Below, piece after piece: positions 26,801-35,936 of a stretch of DNA of 64,000 bases. The notes beneath the pieces are model-generated. The model had not been told where the DNA came from. It was given only the letters and a program-made list of their open reading frames with translations, and did not search any database. The stretch's first letter is position 1, and each line of letters opens with the position of its first letter. Both the position numbers and the translations under genes were made by a program. The stretch comes from Schaalia georgiae DSM 6843. GTDB lineage: Bacteria; Actinomycetota; Actinomycetes; Actinomycetales; Actinomycetaceae. The stretch lies in contig NZ_KE386870.1 in NCBI RefSeq assembly GCF_000429245.1, positions 341,311-405,310 on the forward strand, given 5' to 3'.

Positions 26801-29192
26801 ACCCCTCGGCCGCTATCCTGCGGTAGACGACGTCGAGGGCCGCCTGCTTCTCGGCGACGAACATGACTTTCCTGCCCTCGGCGAGCAGGCGCATGATGAG
26901 GTTCGCGATGGTCTGTGACTTGCCCGTGCCCGGAGGCCCCTCGACGACCAGGGTGTGGCCCGCGAGGGCGCGGGCGACGACGCCCACCTGGGAGGCGTCG
27001 GCGGGGATGGGCAGAGTGGGGAGGACCTCCTCTGCGGGAGGGGGCGCCACGTCTGCCCGGGGGTCGGCGAAGGCCGCATCGGGGGAGTGTATGAGGTGGT
27101 GGACCAGTGGGTTGCGGGCCAGCAGCTCCCACGACTCCTCCAGGTCCTTCCACAGGCGGAAGTTCCCGAAGTTGAAGATCCCCAGGTACGTGGTGGCCTC
27201 CACGTGGAAGGGGAGGCTGGCCTCGGCCAGGGCGGCGCGCACGGCGTCGAACAGGGCGGGCACGTCGATGCCCGCGTCGTCGGCGGTGGGCTCGCGCAGC
27301 CCCGGCACCGTCAGCCCCAGGTCGAGGCGGAGCCGCTCGACGAGCGAATAGTTCGGGGTGGGCGCCCCCGCCGGGTCGATGCGCAGCGTGTAGGGGCTGC
27401 GGGCCGACCGGGTCGACAGCTCCACCGGGACGAACACCAGCGGGGAGCGCACGGTGGTTCCGCGCGTCGTCCACACCAGCGAGCCCAGCGCCAGGTACAG
27501 GTTGTTCGTGCCGGTCTCCTGGACCAGGGTGCGCGCCTGGGAGCGCAGCGCCCGCAGCGCCGAGAAGTACGCGTCGTTGGAGACATCGACCTGCACGCGC
27601 CTGTGGTCGGCGATCCCGGGGGCCAGGAGCGGCGGGTCGAGTTCCTCGTGGAACGCTCTGCCCGTGCGGCGGCACGCGGCCGCCCTCTCGCCCGCGCCCT
27701 CCAGGGTGATGGCGCTCCCCGAGGCGATGAGGTCCTCGACCGCTCCCATGACCGCTTCGGGGACCGCCAACTCGACCAGCCTGTGCGAGGCGATGGCGGA
27801 GTCGGGGCAGTGGATGAGGCGGTTGCGCGCGCTCAGGTCCAGCAGGGCCGCCTTCCACCCCTCGACGCGGGGAGGGGCGGCGGGCAGGGAGGGCCGGGCC
27901 CCGCCCTGTTCCGGCAGGTTCTCCAGGGTGATCGTGTTCGACCGCTCGACGATGGGTGCGGCGATCTCGACGACGGCGCCGTCCTGGCCGACCGAGCGGA
28001 CCGGCTGGGGGCGCGCGCCCTCCAGGCGCGCCTGGCGGACGGACACGACGAACCTGGCGCCCGAGCCGTCCGCCCGCAGGATCCTGCGGGCACGCGCCGC
28101 CACTTCCCGCAGGGGCGGCGGAGGCGACTCCACCAGGGAACCGGTGTCGACGAGGCCGATCAGGCCCCGGTCGATCTGGTTGACCAGCTGCCACCCCGGC
28201 ATCGCCACGTTCTCCGCCGAGTGGCGCTCCGACTTCCAGTACCCCAGGACGGCGGTCGCCCCGCACACCACGACGAGGGGCTCGACGCGCAGGTGCTCGA
28301 GGGCGGACGCCAGGACCAGGGCGGCGTCCAGGTGCGAGGCGAGGCGCCCCTGGAGCACGTCCTCCGCGTCGCGGAGGCGGTGGCCCCTCTCCGACCAGTT
28401 GCCCTGGGGCGGCGCGTAGGCGATGGAACGCGCGGCGAAGGCGTGGCACAGCGCGTCGACCGCGGTGTCGACCCTCTCGGGCCCGCCCTGGTAGCCGTCG
28501 AGGGAGGCGGATCCCGTCCACTGGTCCAGGAGCGTGGCCGCCTCGCGCTCGAGGTCGGACAGGCGGGGGTGCTGCGGTTGGACGAAGGTCGACAGCGTCA
28601 TGGCCGCCCACGCCTGGTCCTGCCCCACGATCCACTGGCGCGCCGCCAGGACCTCCGGGCCGCTCATCTGCTCCTCGCGGGACCAGTCGCCCGCGCGCAT
28701 CGCCACGACGAGGACGGTGGAGCGCTGCTCGGCCATCCGCAGCAGTTCGGTGCGCTCCAGCGCGATGGGCGTGCTCAATGACACGGGCTCGGTGTCCGCC
28801 TCGACGTCCACCAGCGGGGCGGGCACGGCCAGGACCACCCCGTCGCACTCGATCGAGAAGTCCAGGGACAGCCGCAGCGGCGGTGCCCCCGCCTCGGCGG
28901 GCGCGCGCCCCACGTGGACGACCAGTTCGGGCCGGGCGCCGGCGACGGCGTGGGCGTAGGAGAGGGACACCGGGTGCTCGACGCCGATTTCGATCCCGCC
29001 CAGCGGGTTTGCGGCTCCAGCGCCGAGCGGGCCGCTGGTGGGGGCGGGCTCCTCCTCGTGCGCGCGGGATTGGTCGTGCGCGCGGCGTTCGGCCTCGGCG
29101 CTCGCCTCCCCGGGGGCGGTGGGTTCGGTGGGCGTGGACGCGTCCCCGGGCGCGGGGGGAGTGCCCGGTGCGCTGTCTGCGGTATCCGCCAT
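23811..29192 (-). CDS. DUF4011-superfamily 1 helicase-Vsr/MTES_1575-type nuclease fusion
   Basis: A 1793-residue multidomain protein. Residues 1-440 are uncharacterised. The DUF4011 block begins near 450 (EGWKAALLDLSARNRLIHCP). A superfamily 1 helicase follows: Walker A EGPPGTGKSQTIANLI (about 750), FDEASQ Walker B (about 1366), CGDSNQMPPTSF (about 1392), SWHYRSQDEALIAFSN, and a motif VI region GDERDTILFSVAFAH. About 400 residues separate the two RecA halves. The C-terminus (about 1690-1770) has a Vsr-like restriction fold (DFRIDLVL, then AVLLDGRGWA). The usual IECDG acidic strand is altered to VLLDG, so cleavage activity is uncertain. This architecture matches proteins reported as anti-phage candidates. 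It is a single gene with no methylase partner. Confidence 0.9.
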   Translation of the reverse strand: MADTADSAPGTPPAPGDASTPTEPTAPGEASAEAERRAHDQSRAHEEEPAPTSGPLGAGAANPLGGIEIGVEHPVSLSYAHAVAGARPELVVHVGRAPAEAGAPPLRLSLDFSIECDGVVLAVPAPLVDVEADTEPVSLSTPIALERTELLRMAEQRSTVLVVAMRAGDWSREEQMSGPEVLAARQWIVGQDQAWAAMTLSTFVQPQHPRLSDLEREAATLLDQWTGSASLDGYQGGPERVDTAVDALCHAFAARSIAYAPPQGNWSERGHRLRDAEDVLQGRLASHLDAALVLASALEHLRVEPLVVVCGATAVLGYWKSERHSAENVAMPGWQLVNQIDRGLIGLVDTGSLVESPPPPLREVAARARRILRADGSGARFVVSVRQARLEGARPQPVRSVGQDGAVVEIAAPIVERSNTITLENLPEQGGARPSLPAAPPRVEGWKAALLDLSARNRLIHCPDSAIASHRLVELAVPEAVMGAVEDLIASGSAITLEGAGERAAACRRTGRAFHEELDPPLLAPGIADHRRVQVDVSNDAYFSALRALRSQARTLVQETGTNNLYLALGSLVWTTRGTTVRSPLVFVPVELSTRSARSPYTLRIDPAGAPTPNYSLVERLRLDLGLTVPGLREPTADDAGIDVPALFDAVRAALAEASLPFHVEATTYLGIFNFGNFRLWKDLEESWELLARNPLVHHLIHSPDAAFADPRADVAPPPAEEVLPTLPIPADASQVGVVARALAGHTLVVEGPPGTGKSQTIANLIMRLLAEGRKVMFVAEKQAALDVVYRRIAAEGFGPLVLNLHDRKQKPALVRRRILDASELEPHPDSVRIDSVRHRVEAGREALEVYARALHGTTASGMSAYEARASLVAYGDARPSLAITGPQLAALDDAGAAELRDEAVPRLRDCLLGLDGDQGRASAFLSAPVDDACIDAVADAIGELHEVADADDDGLLAALAALDEGEAEVVASVLGATAYPLPALSRLADPAWRAAARSLRDRLAAPPDSPALDYFQPAALEADLAPVRDAVSDATHALLRRRTKTGRAFGPLAQYRITSTPLPRSPRAALGLIDDLAACAAQDRELRELWRRVLPEAAGLHVGTWSAMRGEDRSAALREVEFLIGLEGAFDGPPGTALSRACGIALAAAGGGDGERERVRQRVVRVRGCLGRIAAQPVLRSLPIDRLVALSGALARMGRADRCADLRAHSALERALEPLVRLGLVDAAAQVRERQIGPFELATALEVGLARATIDQRLRHGPLRAFTRAVHEHSADAYAADLASLRALLPQGLIARALASHRERLEGQGTRLDDLKRELARRVRARGIRDLVGEYGDLITGITPCVLVSPDSVARFFPAERQDFDVVVFDEASQITVASAVGAMGRGRSAIVCGDSNQMPPTSFAKLSREAEDAGGFPDEESILTECVSAHVPRAWLSWHYRSQDEALIAFSNRQYYGGRLSSFPSPRPPASAPGRGGGVSMRLVEGRFIRSVPRGGDRRTLRTNPEEAAAIVAEVRARFAAEASPSIGVVTFNLPQRDLVETRLRDLDDPRITASLDADDGLFVKNLENVQGDERDTILFSVAFAHDESGRIPLNFGPLNLPGGERRLNVAVTRARREVVVFASFEPDELEVERSQSRGLRDLKEYLRLARLGPDEYARRSPRLPEPDDHREQIAARLRGAGAVVSTDVGLSDFRIDLVLSPGHDPGAPSLAVLLDGRGWAARGTVYDRDVLPRSVLSGLMGWPGVERVWLPDWVADPQGVVDRLMGRLEEAWARAEGGRRPVSPDGSPAG

Positions 29193-29388
29193 GCTGCTCT
29201 CCTTAGCGGGGACGGGGCCACGACGACGTGCACATCCTACGCTCCGGCCCGCGCGGCTGCGTCCGCCCCCCGGGCGGCGCCCCGCCCCGCTCCTGTCCTC
29301 GGGTGCGCCTGGACGGCGCCACCCCCGTCCCGCGCGCGGGTGCCGTCCGCCGTACTTCGCGCGCCCGGGCGCGCGGAGCGGGCCCGAC

Positions 29389-30165
29389 TCAGTCCGCTTC
29401 GGCGAACACCCGGCGCACCTCGTCGTTGAAGAGCCCGGTCTCCGTCTGCCAGGGGTTGTGGGCCGGGTGCTCGACGCCGTAGACTCCCTCCATTGTCGAG
29501 AAGACCGCGCTGTGGAGTTGGCCCGAGCGCGCCGACAGGCCGTTCAAGGGGGAGAGGAAGGCGGCTGTTTTCAACGCGGTTCCCGACTCGTAGGGGGGCG
29601 GCCCCTGTTCCTCGAGTTGGCTGACGAGCTTCTGGTTCCCACTCGCCCGGGCGTCGTCGAGGGCGGTCTGGTAGTCGATCCGGTCGGTCTCCAGGAAGTC
29701 GACCATCTGCCCGGTGCCGATGAAGGCCCGGTAGTGCTCCGGGTGCTCGCGCGCCAGCATGAGCCCCAGTGCCGAGCCCCAGGACTCGCCCATGAGGTAG
29801 ATGCGGTCCTGGCCGAACTCTTCCCTGAGCACTTCGGTGACGGCCGCGCCGTCGGAGAGGTAGGTGTCCAGGGTGATGTCGTCCGGACTGATCGCGCCGT
29901 TGGCTTTCGCCGCCCCCGGCTGCTCCCAGGTGACGACCACGTAGTCGCGCTCCAGGTCGGCGAAGCAGTGGCGCGCGGTCACCAGTTGCGAGCCCCTGGG
30001 ACCGCCGGACAGGAACAGCAGCACGGGTTTGCTGCGGTCCTGGCCGCGCAGGGACAGCCACTCGGCGCGGCCGTTGACGGTGATGGGGCGCCCCTCGAAC
30101 GGATCGATCGTCCGAGGGCGGAGCGGGTTCTCTTGCCGCGGTGGCGCGGTCGCCCTACGACGGGT
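29389..30165 (-). pseudogene. Truncated alpha/beta hydrolase (prolyl aminopeptidase-like)
   Basis: The open frame holds a good alpha/beta hydrolase core: PITVNGRAEWLSLRGQD, VLLFLSGGPRGSQ, YVVVTWEQPGA and the nucleophile elbow MGESWGS. It has no ATG. An in-frame TGA lies at 30166-30168, and the only plausible start (GTG at 30024) would cut off conserved sequence. The protein also ends (FNDEVRRVFAEAD) before the region where the catalytic Asp and His should lie. The usual HGGP oxyanion motif reads SGGP. Missing both ends, it is most likely a pseudogene. It lies downstream of rpsT and its terminator. Confidence 0.7.
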
Positions 30166-30187
30166 TCAGGAGGGAGCGCGCACGCGA

Positions 30188-30220
30188 GCGGGCCGCACCC
30201 GGATCAGGGGTGCGGCCCGC
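30188..30220 (-). terminator. rpsT terminator
   Basis: GCGGGCCGCACCC at 30188-30200 pairs perfectly with its complement at 30208-30220 around a 7-nt loop, about 25 bp beyond the rpsT stop. Confidence 0.85.
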
Positions 30221-30243
30221 AGGAGCGCTTCAGGGGCGCGGAC

Positions 30244-30510
30244 TCACTTGTTCAGCGAGGCGACGCGGCGCGCCAGCTTCGACTTGCGGTTCGCGGCCTG
30301 GTTCTTGTGGATGACGCCCTTGGACACGGCGACATCGAGTTTGCGGGAGGCGACGCGCAGGGCGGCGACGGCCTTCTCCTGGTCGCCCGCCTCGACGGCC
30401 TCGCGGGTGCGGCGCACCAGGGTCTTGAGCTCGGACTTCACGGCTTGATTGCGCAGGCGGCGCTTCTCGTTGGTGCGGATCCGCTTGATCTGGGACTTGA
30501 TGTTTGCCAC
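30244..30510 (-). CDS. rpsT: 30S ribosomal protein S20
   Basis: An 88-residue basic helical protein that binds 16S rRNA in the small subunit. It begins [20 protein letters not shown] and ends [11 protein letters not shown], both typical of bS20. The start is GTG, with AAGGAGT well placed upstream. It is monocistronic, with a recognisable promoter about 140 bp upstream and a 13-bp terminator hairpin. Its place between holA and lepA is conserved in actinobacteria; here holA is about 10 kb away because the ABC exporter and the DUF4011 helicase lie between. Confidence 0.98.
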   Translation of the reverse strand: MANIKSQIKRIRTNEKRRLRNQAVKSELKTLVRRTREAVEAGDQEKAVAALRVASRKLDVAVSKGVIHKNQAANRKSKLARRVASLNK

Positions 30511-30645
30511 AGTCGGATTACTCCTTGGTTTCTTCGTCTGTCAGGGTCGGTGAGGGCTGTGCCGGAGCCGGGACTGGGGCGTGGGGCACCCGCAAACGGC
30601 TCCAACCAGACCCCCTGCCCGACCAGGCCGGGAGTCCAACGGTCA

Positions 30646-30675
30646 AGTCTACCAGCCCGCCGTTCCGCCTCGCAA
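30646..30675 (-). promoter_or_regulatory. rpsT promoter
   Basis: On the minus strand TTGCGA (30675-30670) and TAGACT (30651-30646) are separated by 18 bp, close to the strong actinobacterial sigma-70-type consensus. The leader to the GTG is about 130 nt. The rest of the 404-bp gap at 30511-30914 shows no other gene. Confidence 0.6.
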
Positions 30676-30914
30676 TCATGTGCTGTTGCCGACCAGTGAA
30701 TGCCCCCACACCCCCCGCGGTTGCTGAGACCACGACGGACTGCGCATCCGGCACGGGGTCCAACCGGGGCTCCCGGAAGGACGCGGACCGGGCCGTCAGC
30801 GGGACCGGAGGGCGCGCTGCGGCGGGGCCTTGGGGCCGGGCCGGCACAGCCGCTCGGCGCCCGGACAGTCGGCTGGCTCCCGGCAAGCCGCCTGGCGCCC
30901 ACCCCGCCGCCCGG

Positions 30915-31625
30915 TCAGTGGGCGCGGTGGTGGCGGTCGATGGCGTCGACGATGCGCTGCCACGTGGCGCGGGGCAGGACCGCGCCCTCCCGGCGCACGT
31001 CCGTAGACAGGACCCATAGGGCGCGGTCGAGGCGGACTTGGGAGGGGCGACCCTTGGGATCCCAGGCCCCAGAGCCGATGTCCAGCCAGAACCTGCCATT
31101 GCGCGCCTCCTGCTCGGCATCCAGGGCGTGGTCCTTCGACGTCAACTGCACCACATACACCCCGGGGCCGTCCGAACCGATGACGACGACGGGCCTGTCC
31201 TTGCCGACGCTGGCGTCCTCCTGGTAGGGGACCCACGTCCACACCACTTCCCCGGGATCGGCGTCCCCGTCCATGACGGGGGTGTACGAGGCGTGGGCGA
31301 GGGCGTCGGCGACGGGCGCCTCGCGGATCGAGGTGGAGGGCCGGGGCTGACCGGAGGCGTCGTGGGCCCCGGATCCGGTGCGGTGGGATCCGCCTGGGCC
31401 GGCCCCTGTCTCCTGGCGCGGGCCGGCCCCAGTGCGCGGCCTGTGGCTCGACCCGGAGGGACGCCCGGATGCGGCGGGGGTGGAAGGGGCGCGCCCGGGC
31501 GCCGACTCGGCTGACTCCGGGGCAGAGGGGGCTCCCTGAGCACTGGGGCCGCTCCGGAACAGTCCTGTGATCAATGAGACCGCCGCTTGGACGACGGATT
31601 CGAGGGGTGGGGCCATGGGGCCCAT
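30915..31625 (-). CDS. PemK/MazF-like protein with disordered N-terminus
   Basis: A 236-residue protein. The first 125 residues are Pro/Ser/Gly-rich and probably disordered after a short hydrophobic helix (SVVQAAVSLITGLF). The C-terminal domain resembles the PemK/MazF fold (GEVVWTWVPYQEDASVGKDR and PVVVIG, then VYVVQLTSKDH and VRLDRALWVLSTDVRREGAVL). It has no antitoxin gene beside it. Orthologues occupy the same rpsT-lepA interval in many actinobacteria, which suggests a housekeeping role. Calling it a toxin would rest on fold only. Confidence 0.82.
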   Translation of the reverse strand: MGPMAPPLESVVQAAVSLITGLFRSGPSAQGAPSAPESAESAPGRAPSTPAASGRPSGSSHRPRTGAGPRQETGAGPGGSHRTGSGAHDASGQPRPSTSIREAPVADALAHASYTPVMDGDADPGEVVWTWVPYQEDASVGKDRPVVVIGSDGPGVYVVQLTSKDHALDAEQEARNGRFWLDIGSGAWDPKGRPSQVRLDRALWVLSTDVRREGAVLPRATWQRIVDAIDRHHRAH

Positions 31626-31736
31626 CCTACCGGCGCCCGGTGGGCGGCGGGCCGCGTGCCGGTGGGCAGGAGGTCGGCGGTCCGCGGGCCGTGTGCCCCC
31701 GCCTCGCCGCCCTCGCCCGGAGCTGGACGGCGGCGG

Positions 31737-31905
31737 TCCACAGGGGGGTGCGTACAGCGCTTCCCTCTAGTGGCCGCCCCTAGTCCACAGAGGGGCGCGC
31801 CGAAGCGGTCACCGCGATCGAAGTGGTCATGGTCGCCCCCGTCCACAGGGGGTGCGACCCGCTCCCGTCCACAGGCGGGCCGCACGCCGTTCCCCCTTCC
31901 ACAGG
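31737..31905 (+). repeat. Cluster of five TCCACAG motifs
   Basis: In the 386-bp gap at 31626-32011, TCCACAG(G) occurs five times in the same orientation at 31737, 31784, 31842, 31868 and 31898. The flanks of the first and third copies match further (GTCCACAGGGGG). The motif shares TCCACA with the DnaA box but lacks its first bases, so binding by DnaA is speculative. No gene is seen in this gap. Confidence 0.5.
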
Positions 31906-32011
31906 CGCGGGCGCGCGAGGTGACTGGGGGAGTGGTGCGCGCGGATCCTGGGAGCACCGGCCCGGCCCGCACGGCGCGGGGAACGCGGAAGCCGGGCAGA
32001 AGGAGGATCCG

Positions 32012-32917
32012 ATGACCACCCCCGTCAGTTTCCAGGACGCGACCGAGGGCTACGAGCGCGCGGTGGCGGCGTGCGGCGCGCTCATGCACAACGCCGGGCT
32101 CCCCATGGGGGTGCGCCTGGCCGCGTACAAGACCCGAATCGACTGGTGCGCGGAGTACGGCGACTACACGGAGTGCAAACGCCTCGCCAGCGCCGGGATC
32201 GCCCTCGGCGCCGCGGAGCTGGGGGCCGACGACCCCGCCGTGCTGGTGCTGCGCAACTCCGAGGCGTACTGGATGTGCGTCCTCGGCTTCTCCGACGCGG
32301 CGTCGGACCGGTTCCCCGCTTTGATCGCCGACATCGAGCGCGTCCTCGGGCGCGACAGCGAACTCGCTTTCGCCGCCCGCAACAACTCGGCCATGCCGCA
32401 CAAGAGCGCGGGCAGGTGGGACCGCGCGGCCCGCGTGTACCGCGGCGTGCTCGCCGACATGGAGGCCGCGGCCTCCCCCGATGACGTCCTGCTGCTCACT
32501 GCCCGCGACAACCTGGCCGAGGCCCTGAGCGCCGACGGCTGCTTCGAGGAGTCGACCCGCCTTTACGAGGCGAACATCGACGTGATGGCGGGCATGTGGG
32601 CCAGCGGCGACTGGCGGATACTGCGGGTGCGCGACGCCATCGCCCGGAACTGGTGGCTGGCGGGCGAGCGCGAGCGCGCCATCGGATTGTGGATGGTCCT
32701 GGCCAAGGACGCCCGCACCCACTTGGGCGAGGACGACGCCTTCACCGCCGAGTGCCGTCTGACCCTGGCGGGCGCGCAGTACGCGATGGAGAAGTGGGAC
32801 GAGGCCCTGCGTTGGGCCGAGACGGCGGCGTCGGCACTGCCCGCCGAATGGGGCCCGGACGAGCGCGCCTCGGTCGAGGCGTTCGTCGATGACTGCCGCC
32901 GCGCCGCCCGCCGATAG
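32012..32917 (+). CDS. TPR-like repeat protein
   Basis: A 301-residue soluble protein of helical hairpins with a tetratricopeptide-like pattern: YKTRIDWCAEYGDYTECKRL, DSELAFAARNNSAMPHKSAG, RWDRAARVYRGVLADMEAAA, LTARDNLAEALSADGCFEES and CRLTLAGAQYAMEKWDEALR. No enzymatic motif or membrane segment is seen. AAGGAGGA lies 7 nt before the ATG at 32012, an excellent ribosome site that fixes the start. It is upstream of lepA but separated by 278 bp. Function is unknown; TPR proteins usually mediate protein-protein contacts. Confidence 0.8.
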   Translation: MTTPVSFQDATEGYERAVAACGALMHNAGLPMGVRLAAYKTRIDWCAEYGDYTECKRLASAGIALGAAELGADDPAVLVLRNSEAYWMCVLGFSDAASDRFPALIADIERVLGRDSELAFAARNNSAMPHKSAGRWDRAARVYRGVLADMEAAASPDDVLLLTARDNLAEALSADGCFEESTRLYEANIDVMAGMWASGDWRILRVRDAIARNWWLAGERERAIGLWMVLAKDARTHLGEDDAFTAECRLTLAGAQYAMEKWDEALRWAETAASALPAEWGPDERASVEAFVDDCRRAARR

Positions 32918-33195
32918 GGCCGCCGTCGGCGCAGCCGCCGGGCACTGGAGTCCGCTGGTAGTGGGTTGCCGCCCCGCTGGGACTGGGCTGATGAACGCGG
33001 CCGACGTGGTGGGCAGGCTCCGGGCTGCCGCCCGTGGTGTGGTGCCCAGGCGCCCTCCGCCCGCTCGGGGGCTGGACGGCCGCGCTTCGTGCCCTGCGGG
33101 GCGCGCCGCGGCGTGTGCGCGACCCGGCAGTCCTCCGATTAGCGGATCCGGGGGGCAGATGCGACCATGAGGAGGAGATTCTGACGGAGGTACAC

Positions 33196-35052
33196 GTGCC
33201 CATCCCCACGCCCGCCCTCGAGGCCCTCATCCGCCCCGCCCGCACCGATGCCAGCCGCATCCGCAACTTCTGCATCATCGCGCACATCGACCACGGGAAG
33301 TCGACCCTGGCCGACCGCATGCTGCAGCTCACCGGGGTCGTCGCCCAACGCGAGATGCGCGACCAGTACCTGGACCGGATGGACATCGAGCGCGAACGGG
33401 GCATCACCATCAAGTCCCAGGCTGTGCGCATGCCGTGGGCGGTGGACGACCAGCCCTACGCGCTCAACATGATCGACACGCCCGGCCACGTGGACTTCAC
33501 CTACGAGGTGTCTCGCTCCCTGGCGGCGTGCGAGGGCGCCGTCCTGCTCATCGACGCGGCCCAGGGCATCGAGGCCCAGACCCTGGCGAACCTCTACCTG
33601 GCCCTGGAGAACGACCTCGCCATCATCCCCGTCCTCAACAAGATCGACCTGCCCGGCGCCCAGCCCGAGAAGTACGCCCACGAGGTCGCCCAACTCATCG
33701 GCGTCGACCAGGACGAGGTGCTGCTGGTGTCGGGCAAGACCGGTGAGGGCGTGGAAGCACTGCTCGACCGCATCGTCGAGGTCGTCCCCGCCCCCGTGGG
33801 CGACCCCGATGCACCGACGCGGGCCATGATCTTCGACTCCGTGTACGACACGTACAGGGGCGTCGTCACCTACGTGCGCGTCGTCGACGGCTCCCTGGGG
33901 ACCCGCCAGCGCGTGCGCATGATGTCGACGGGCGCCACCCACGAACTGCTGGAGATCGGCGTCATCTCGCCCGAGCCCACGCCCTGCGAAGGCATCGGCG
34001 CGGGCGAGGTCGGCTACCTCATCACCGGCGTGAAGGACGTGCGCCAGTCCCGGGTGGGGGACACCGTCACCTCGGCCGTCAAAGGCGCCCAGCAGGCGCT
34101 CGACGGCTACCGCGACCCCAACCCCATGGTGTTCTCCGGCATCTACCCGGTGGACGGTTCGGACTTCCCGGACCTGCGCGACGCCCTGGAGCGCCTCCAG
34201 CTCAACGACGCCGCCCTCACCTTCGAACCGGAGTCCTCCGCCGCCCTCGGATTCGGGTTCCGCTGCGGCTTCCTGGGCTTGCTGCACCTGGAGATCATTC
34301 GCGAGCGCCTCGAGCGCGAGTTCGGCCTCGACCTGATCGCCACGGCCCCCAACGTCGTCTACACGGTGGTCGCCGAGGACGGCACCGAGGTCTGTGTCGA
34401 CAACCCCTCGGAGTTCCCCGAGGGCAAGATCTCCGAGGTCCACGAGCCGGTCGTCACCGCGACCATCCTGACACCCACGGAGTTCACCGGCACCGTCATG
34501 GAACTGTGCCAGGACCGCCGCGGCACCATGAAGGGCATGGACTACCTGAGCGAGGAGCGCGTCGAACTGCACTACCGCCTCCCCCTGGCCGAGATCGTCT
34601 TCGACTTCTTCGACCAGCTCAAGTCCCGCACCCGGGGCTACGCGTCCCTGGACTACCAGGAGTCGGGATCGCAGGTGGCCGACCTGGTCAAGGTCGATAT
34701 CCTGCTCAACGGCGACCGCGTGGACGCCTTCAGCGCCATCGTCCACCGTGACGGCGCTTACGCCTACGGGCAGCGCATGACGAAGCGCCTCAAAGAACTC
34801 ATCCCCCGCCAGCAGTTCGAGATCCCCGTCCAGGCGGCCGTGGGGGCCCGGGTCATCGCCCGCGAGACCATCAAGGCGCTGCGCAAGGACATGCTGGCCA
34901 AGTGCTACGGCGGCGACATCACGCGTAAGCGCAAGCTGCTGGAGAAGCAGAAGGAGGGCAAGAAGCGCATGAAGTCCATCGGCCGCGTCGACGTCCCCCA
35001 GGAAGCGTTCATCGCCGCCCTCACCTCCGACGTGCCCACGGGGAAGAAGTGA
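33196..35052 (+). CDS. lepA: Elongation factor 4 (LepA)
   Basis: A ribosome-bound translational GTPase of 618 residues, the usual length. G motifs are [14 protein letters not shown] (about 28-41), the switch region [18 protein letters not shown] and NKIDLP. The EF-4-specific C-terminal domain ends with [23 protein letters not shown] at 33196 is the start because GACGGAGG precedes it by 8 nt; reading further upstream gives non-conserved sequence. It is the first gene of the lepA-trmB-hemW group. Confidence 0.97.
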   Translation: MPIPTPALEALIRPARTDASRIRNFCIIAHIDHGKSTLADRMLQLTGVVAQREMRDQYLDRMDIERERGITIKSQAVRMPWAVDDQPYALNMIDTPGHVDFTYEVSRSLAACEGAVLLIDAAQGIEAQTLANLYLALENDLAIIPVLNKIDLPGAQPEKYAHEVAQLIGVDQDEVLLVSGKTGEGVEALLDRIVEVVPAPVGDPDAPTRAMIFDSVYDTYRGVVTYVRVVDGSLGTRQRVRMMSTGATHELLEIGVISPEPTPCEGIGAGEVGYLITGVKDVRQSRVGDTVTSAVKGAQQALDGYRDPNPMVFSGIYPVDGSDFPDLRDALERLQLNDAALTFEPESSAALGFGFRCGFLGLLHLEIIRERLEREFGLDLIATAPNVVYTVVAEDGTEVCVDNPSEFPEGKISEVHEPVVTATILTPTEFTGTVMELCQDRRGTMKGMDYLSEERVELHYRLPLAEIVFDFFDQLKSRTRGYASLDYQESGSQVADLVKVDILLNGDRVDAFSAIVHRDGAYAYGQRMTKRLKELIPRQQFEIPVQAAVGARVIARETIKALRKDMLAKCYGGDITRKRKLLEKQKEGKKRMKSIGRVDVPQEAFIAALTSDVPTGKK

Positions 35053-35171
35053 GCGCCGGGGCCCCGCACTCCCGCGCCTCCGGGGCCGTCGGGCCGGTCC
35101 CCGGCGTCCCGCGTGCCCCTGCCCCCGGGGCCTCCCCGCGCCGCCGCCCCGGCCAGGAGGGCGGGGTCTTC

Positions 35172-35915
35172 ATGGCGCGCACCAAGTCCTTCACGAGGCG
35201 GTCGCGGGAACTCCCCCCGAACCTGCGGCGCACGTGGGAGGCTGTGGCCCCCCGCTACGTCATCGAGCCCAGGCGCGGCGTGGGCCGCACGACGGTCGCG
35301 GAGGACTTCGCCCTGGACCCCGTGGAGGTCTTCGGGCGCCGCGCGCCCCTGACCATCGAGATCGGATCGGGCACAGGCGAGCAACTGGTCGCCGCGGCCG
35401 CCGCCCACCCCGACCGGGACTACCTCGCCCTGGAGGTGTGGGTCCCCGGCATCGCGAAACTGCTGTCGAAGGCCGCGGGCGCGGGCGTCGAGAACATCCG
35501 GGTCCTGGAGGCGGACGCCGCCCAGGCCCTGCCGCACCTGCTGGGCGAGGCCACCGCGCGCGAAGTGTGGACCTTCTTCCCGGACCCGTGGCGCAAGGCC
35601 CGCCACCGCAAGCGCCGCCTCGTGAGCGACGCCTTCGCCCTGGAGGTGGCGCGTCTGCTGGAGGACGGGGGCGCATGGCGCATGGCCACCGACTGGGACG
35701 ACTACGCCTGGCAGATGCGCGATGTCGTCGAGGCGTGCCCTCTGCTGGAAAACCCCCACGCCGGCGAGCGCCCCGACCCGGCCGACCCCCGCCCGGACCG
35801 CGGCGGTTTCGCGCCCCGCTACGAGGGACGGATCATCACCCACTTCGAGACGCGCGGCCTGGACGCGGGCAGGAGGGCGCACGACATCGTGGGCGTGCGC
35901 GTCCCGCGCGCCTGA
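35172..35915 (+). CDS. trmB: tRNA (guanine-N7)-methyltransferase
   Basis: Makes m7G46 in tRNA using S-adenosylmethionine. It has 247 residues with the SAM-binding EIGSGTGEQLVAAA, then LALEVWVPGIAKLL and the diagnostic TFFPDPWRKARHRKRRLV, followed by ATDWDDYA. The ATG at 35172 gives a start (MARTKSFTRRSRELP) that fits the family. GGCCAGGAGG lies slightly far upstream. It sits 119 bp after lepA and 21 bp before hemW, so the three genes are probably cotranscribed. The proximity of trmB to lepA is not universal in actinobacteria. Confidence 0.95.
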   Translation: MARTKSFTRRSRELPPNLRRTWEAVAPRYVIEPRRGVGRTTVAEDFALDPVEVFGRRAPLTIEIGSGTGEQLVAAAAAHPDRDYLALEVWVPGIAKLLSKAAGAGVENIRVLEADAAQALPHLLGEATAREVWTFFPDPWRKARHRKRRLVSDAFALEVARLLEDGGAWRMATDWDDYAWQMRDVVEACPLLENPHAGERPDPADPRPDRGGFAPRYEGRIITHFETRGLDAGRRAHDIVGVRVPRA

Positions 35916-35936
35916 GGCCCGCGCGGAGGAGCACCC

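Noticed and set aside
29228-30061. Alternative frames across the hydrolase remnant, including a 274-codon minus-strand frame
   Set aside because: They give Arg/Pro-rich, non-conserved sequence; only the frame with GESWGS matches a family.
30915-31625. PemK-like protein as half of a toxin-antitoxin module
   Set aside because: No antitoxin-sized gene adjoins it, and its position between rpsT and lepA is conserved in actinobacteria, which fits a chromosomal housekeeping gene better.
31737-31905. TCCACAG cluster considered as a replication origin
   Set aside because: The motif lacks the TT(A/G) of true DnaA boxes. There is no dnaA, dnaN or gyrase neighbourhood and no A/T-rich unwinding region.
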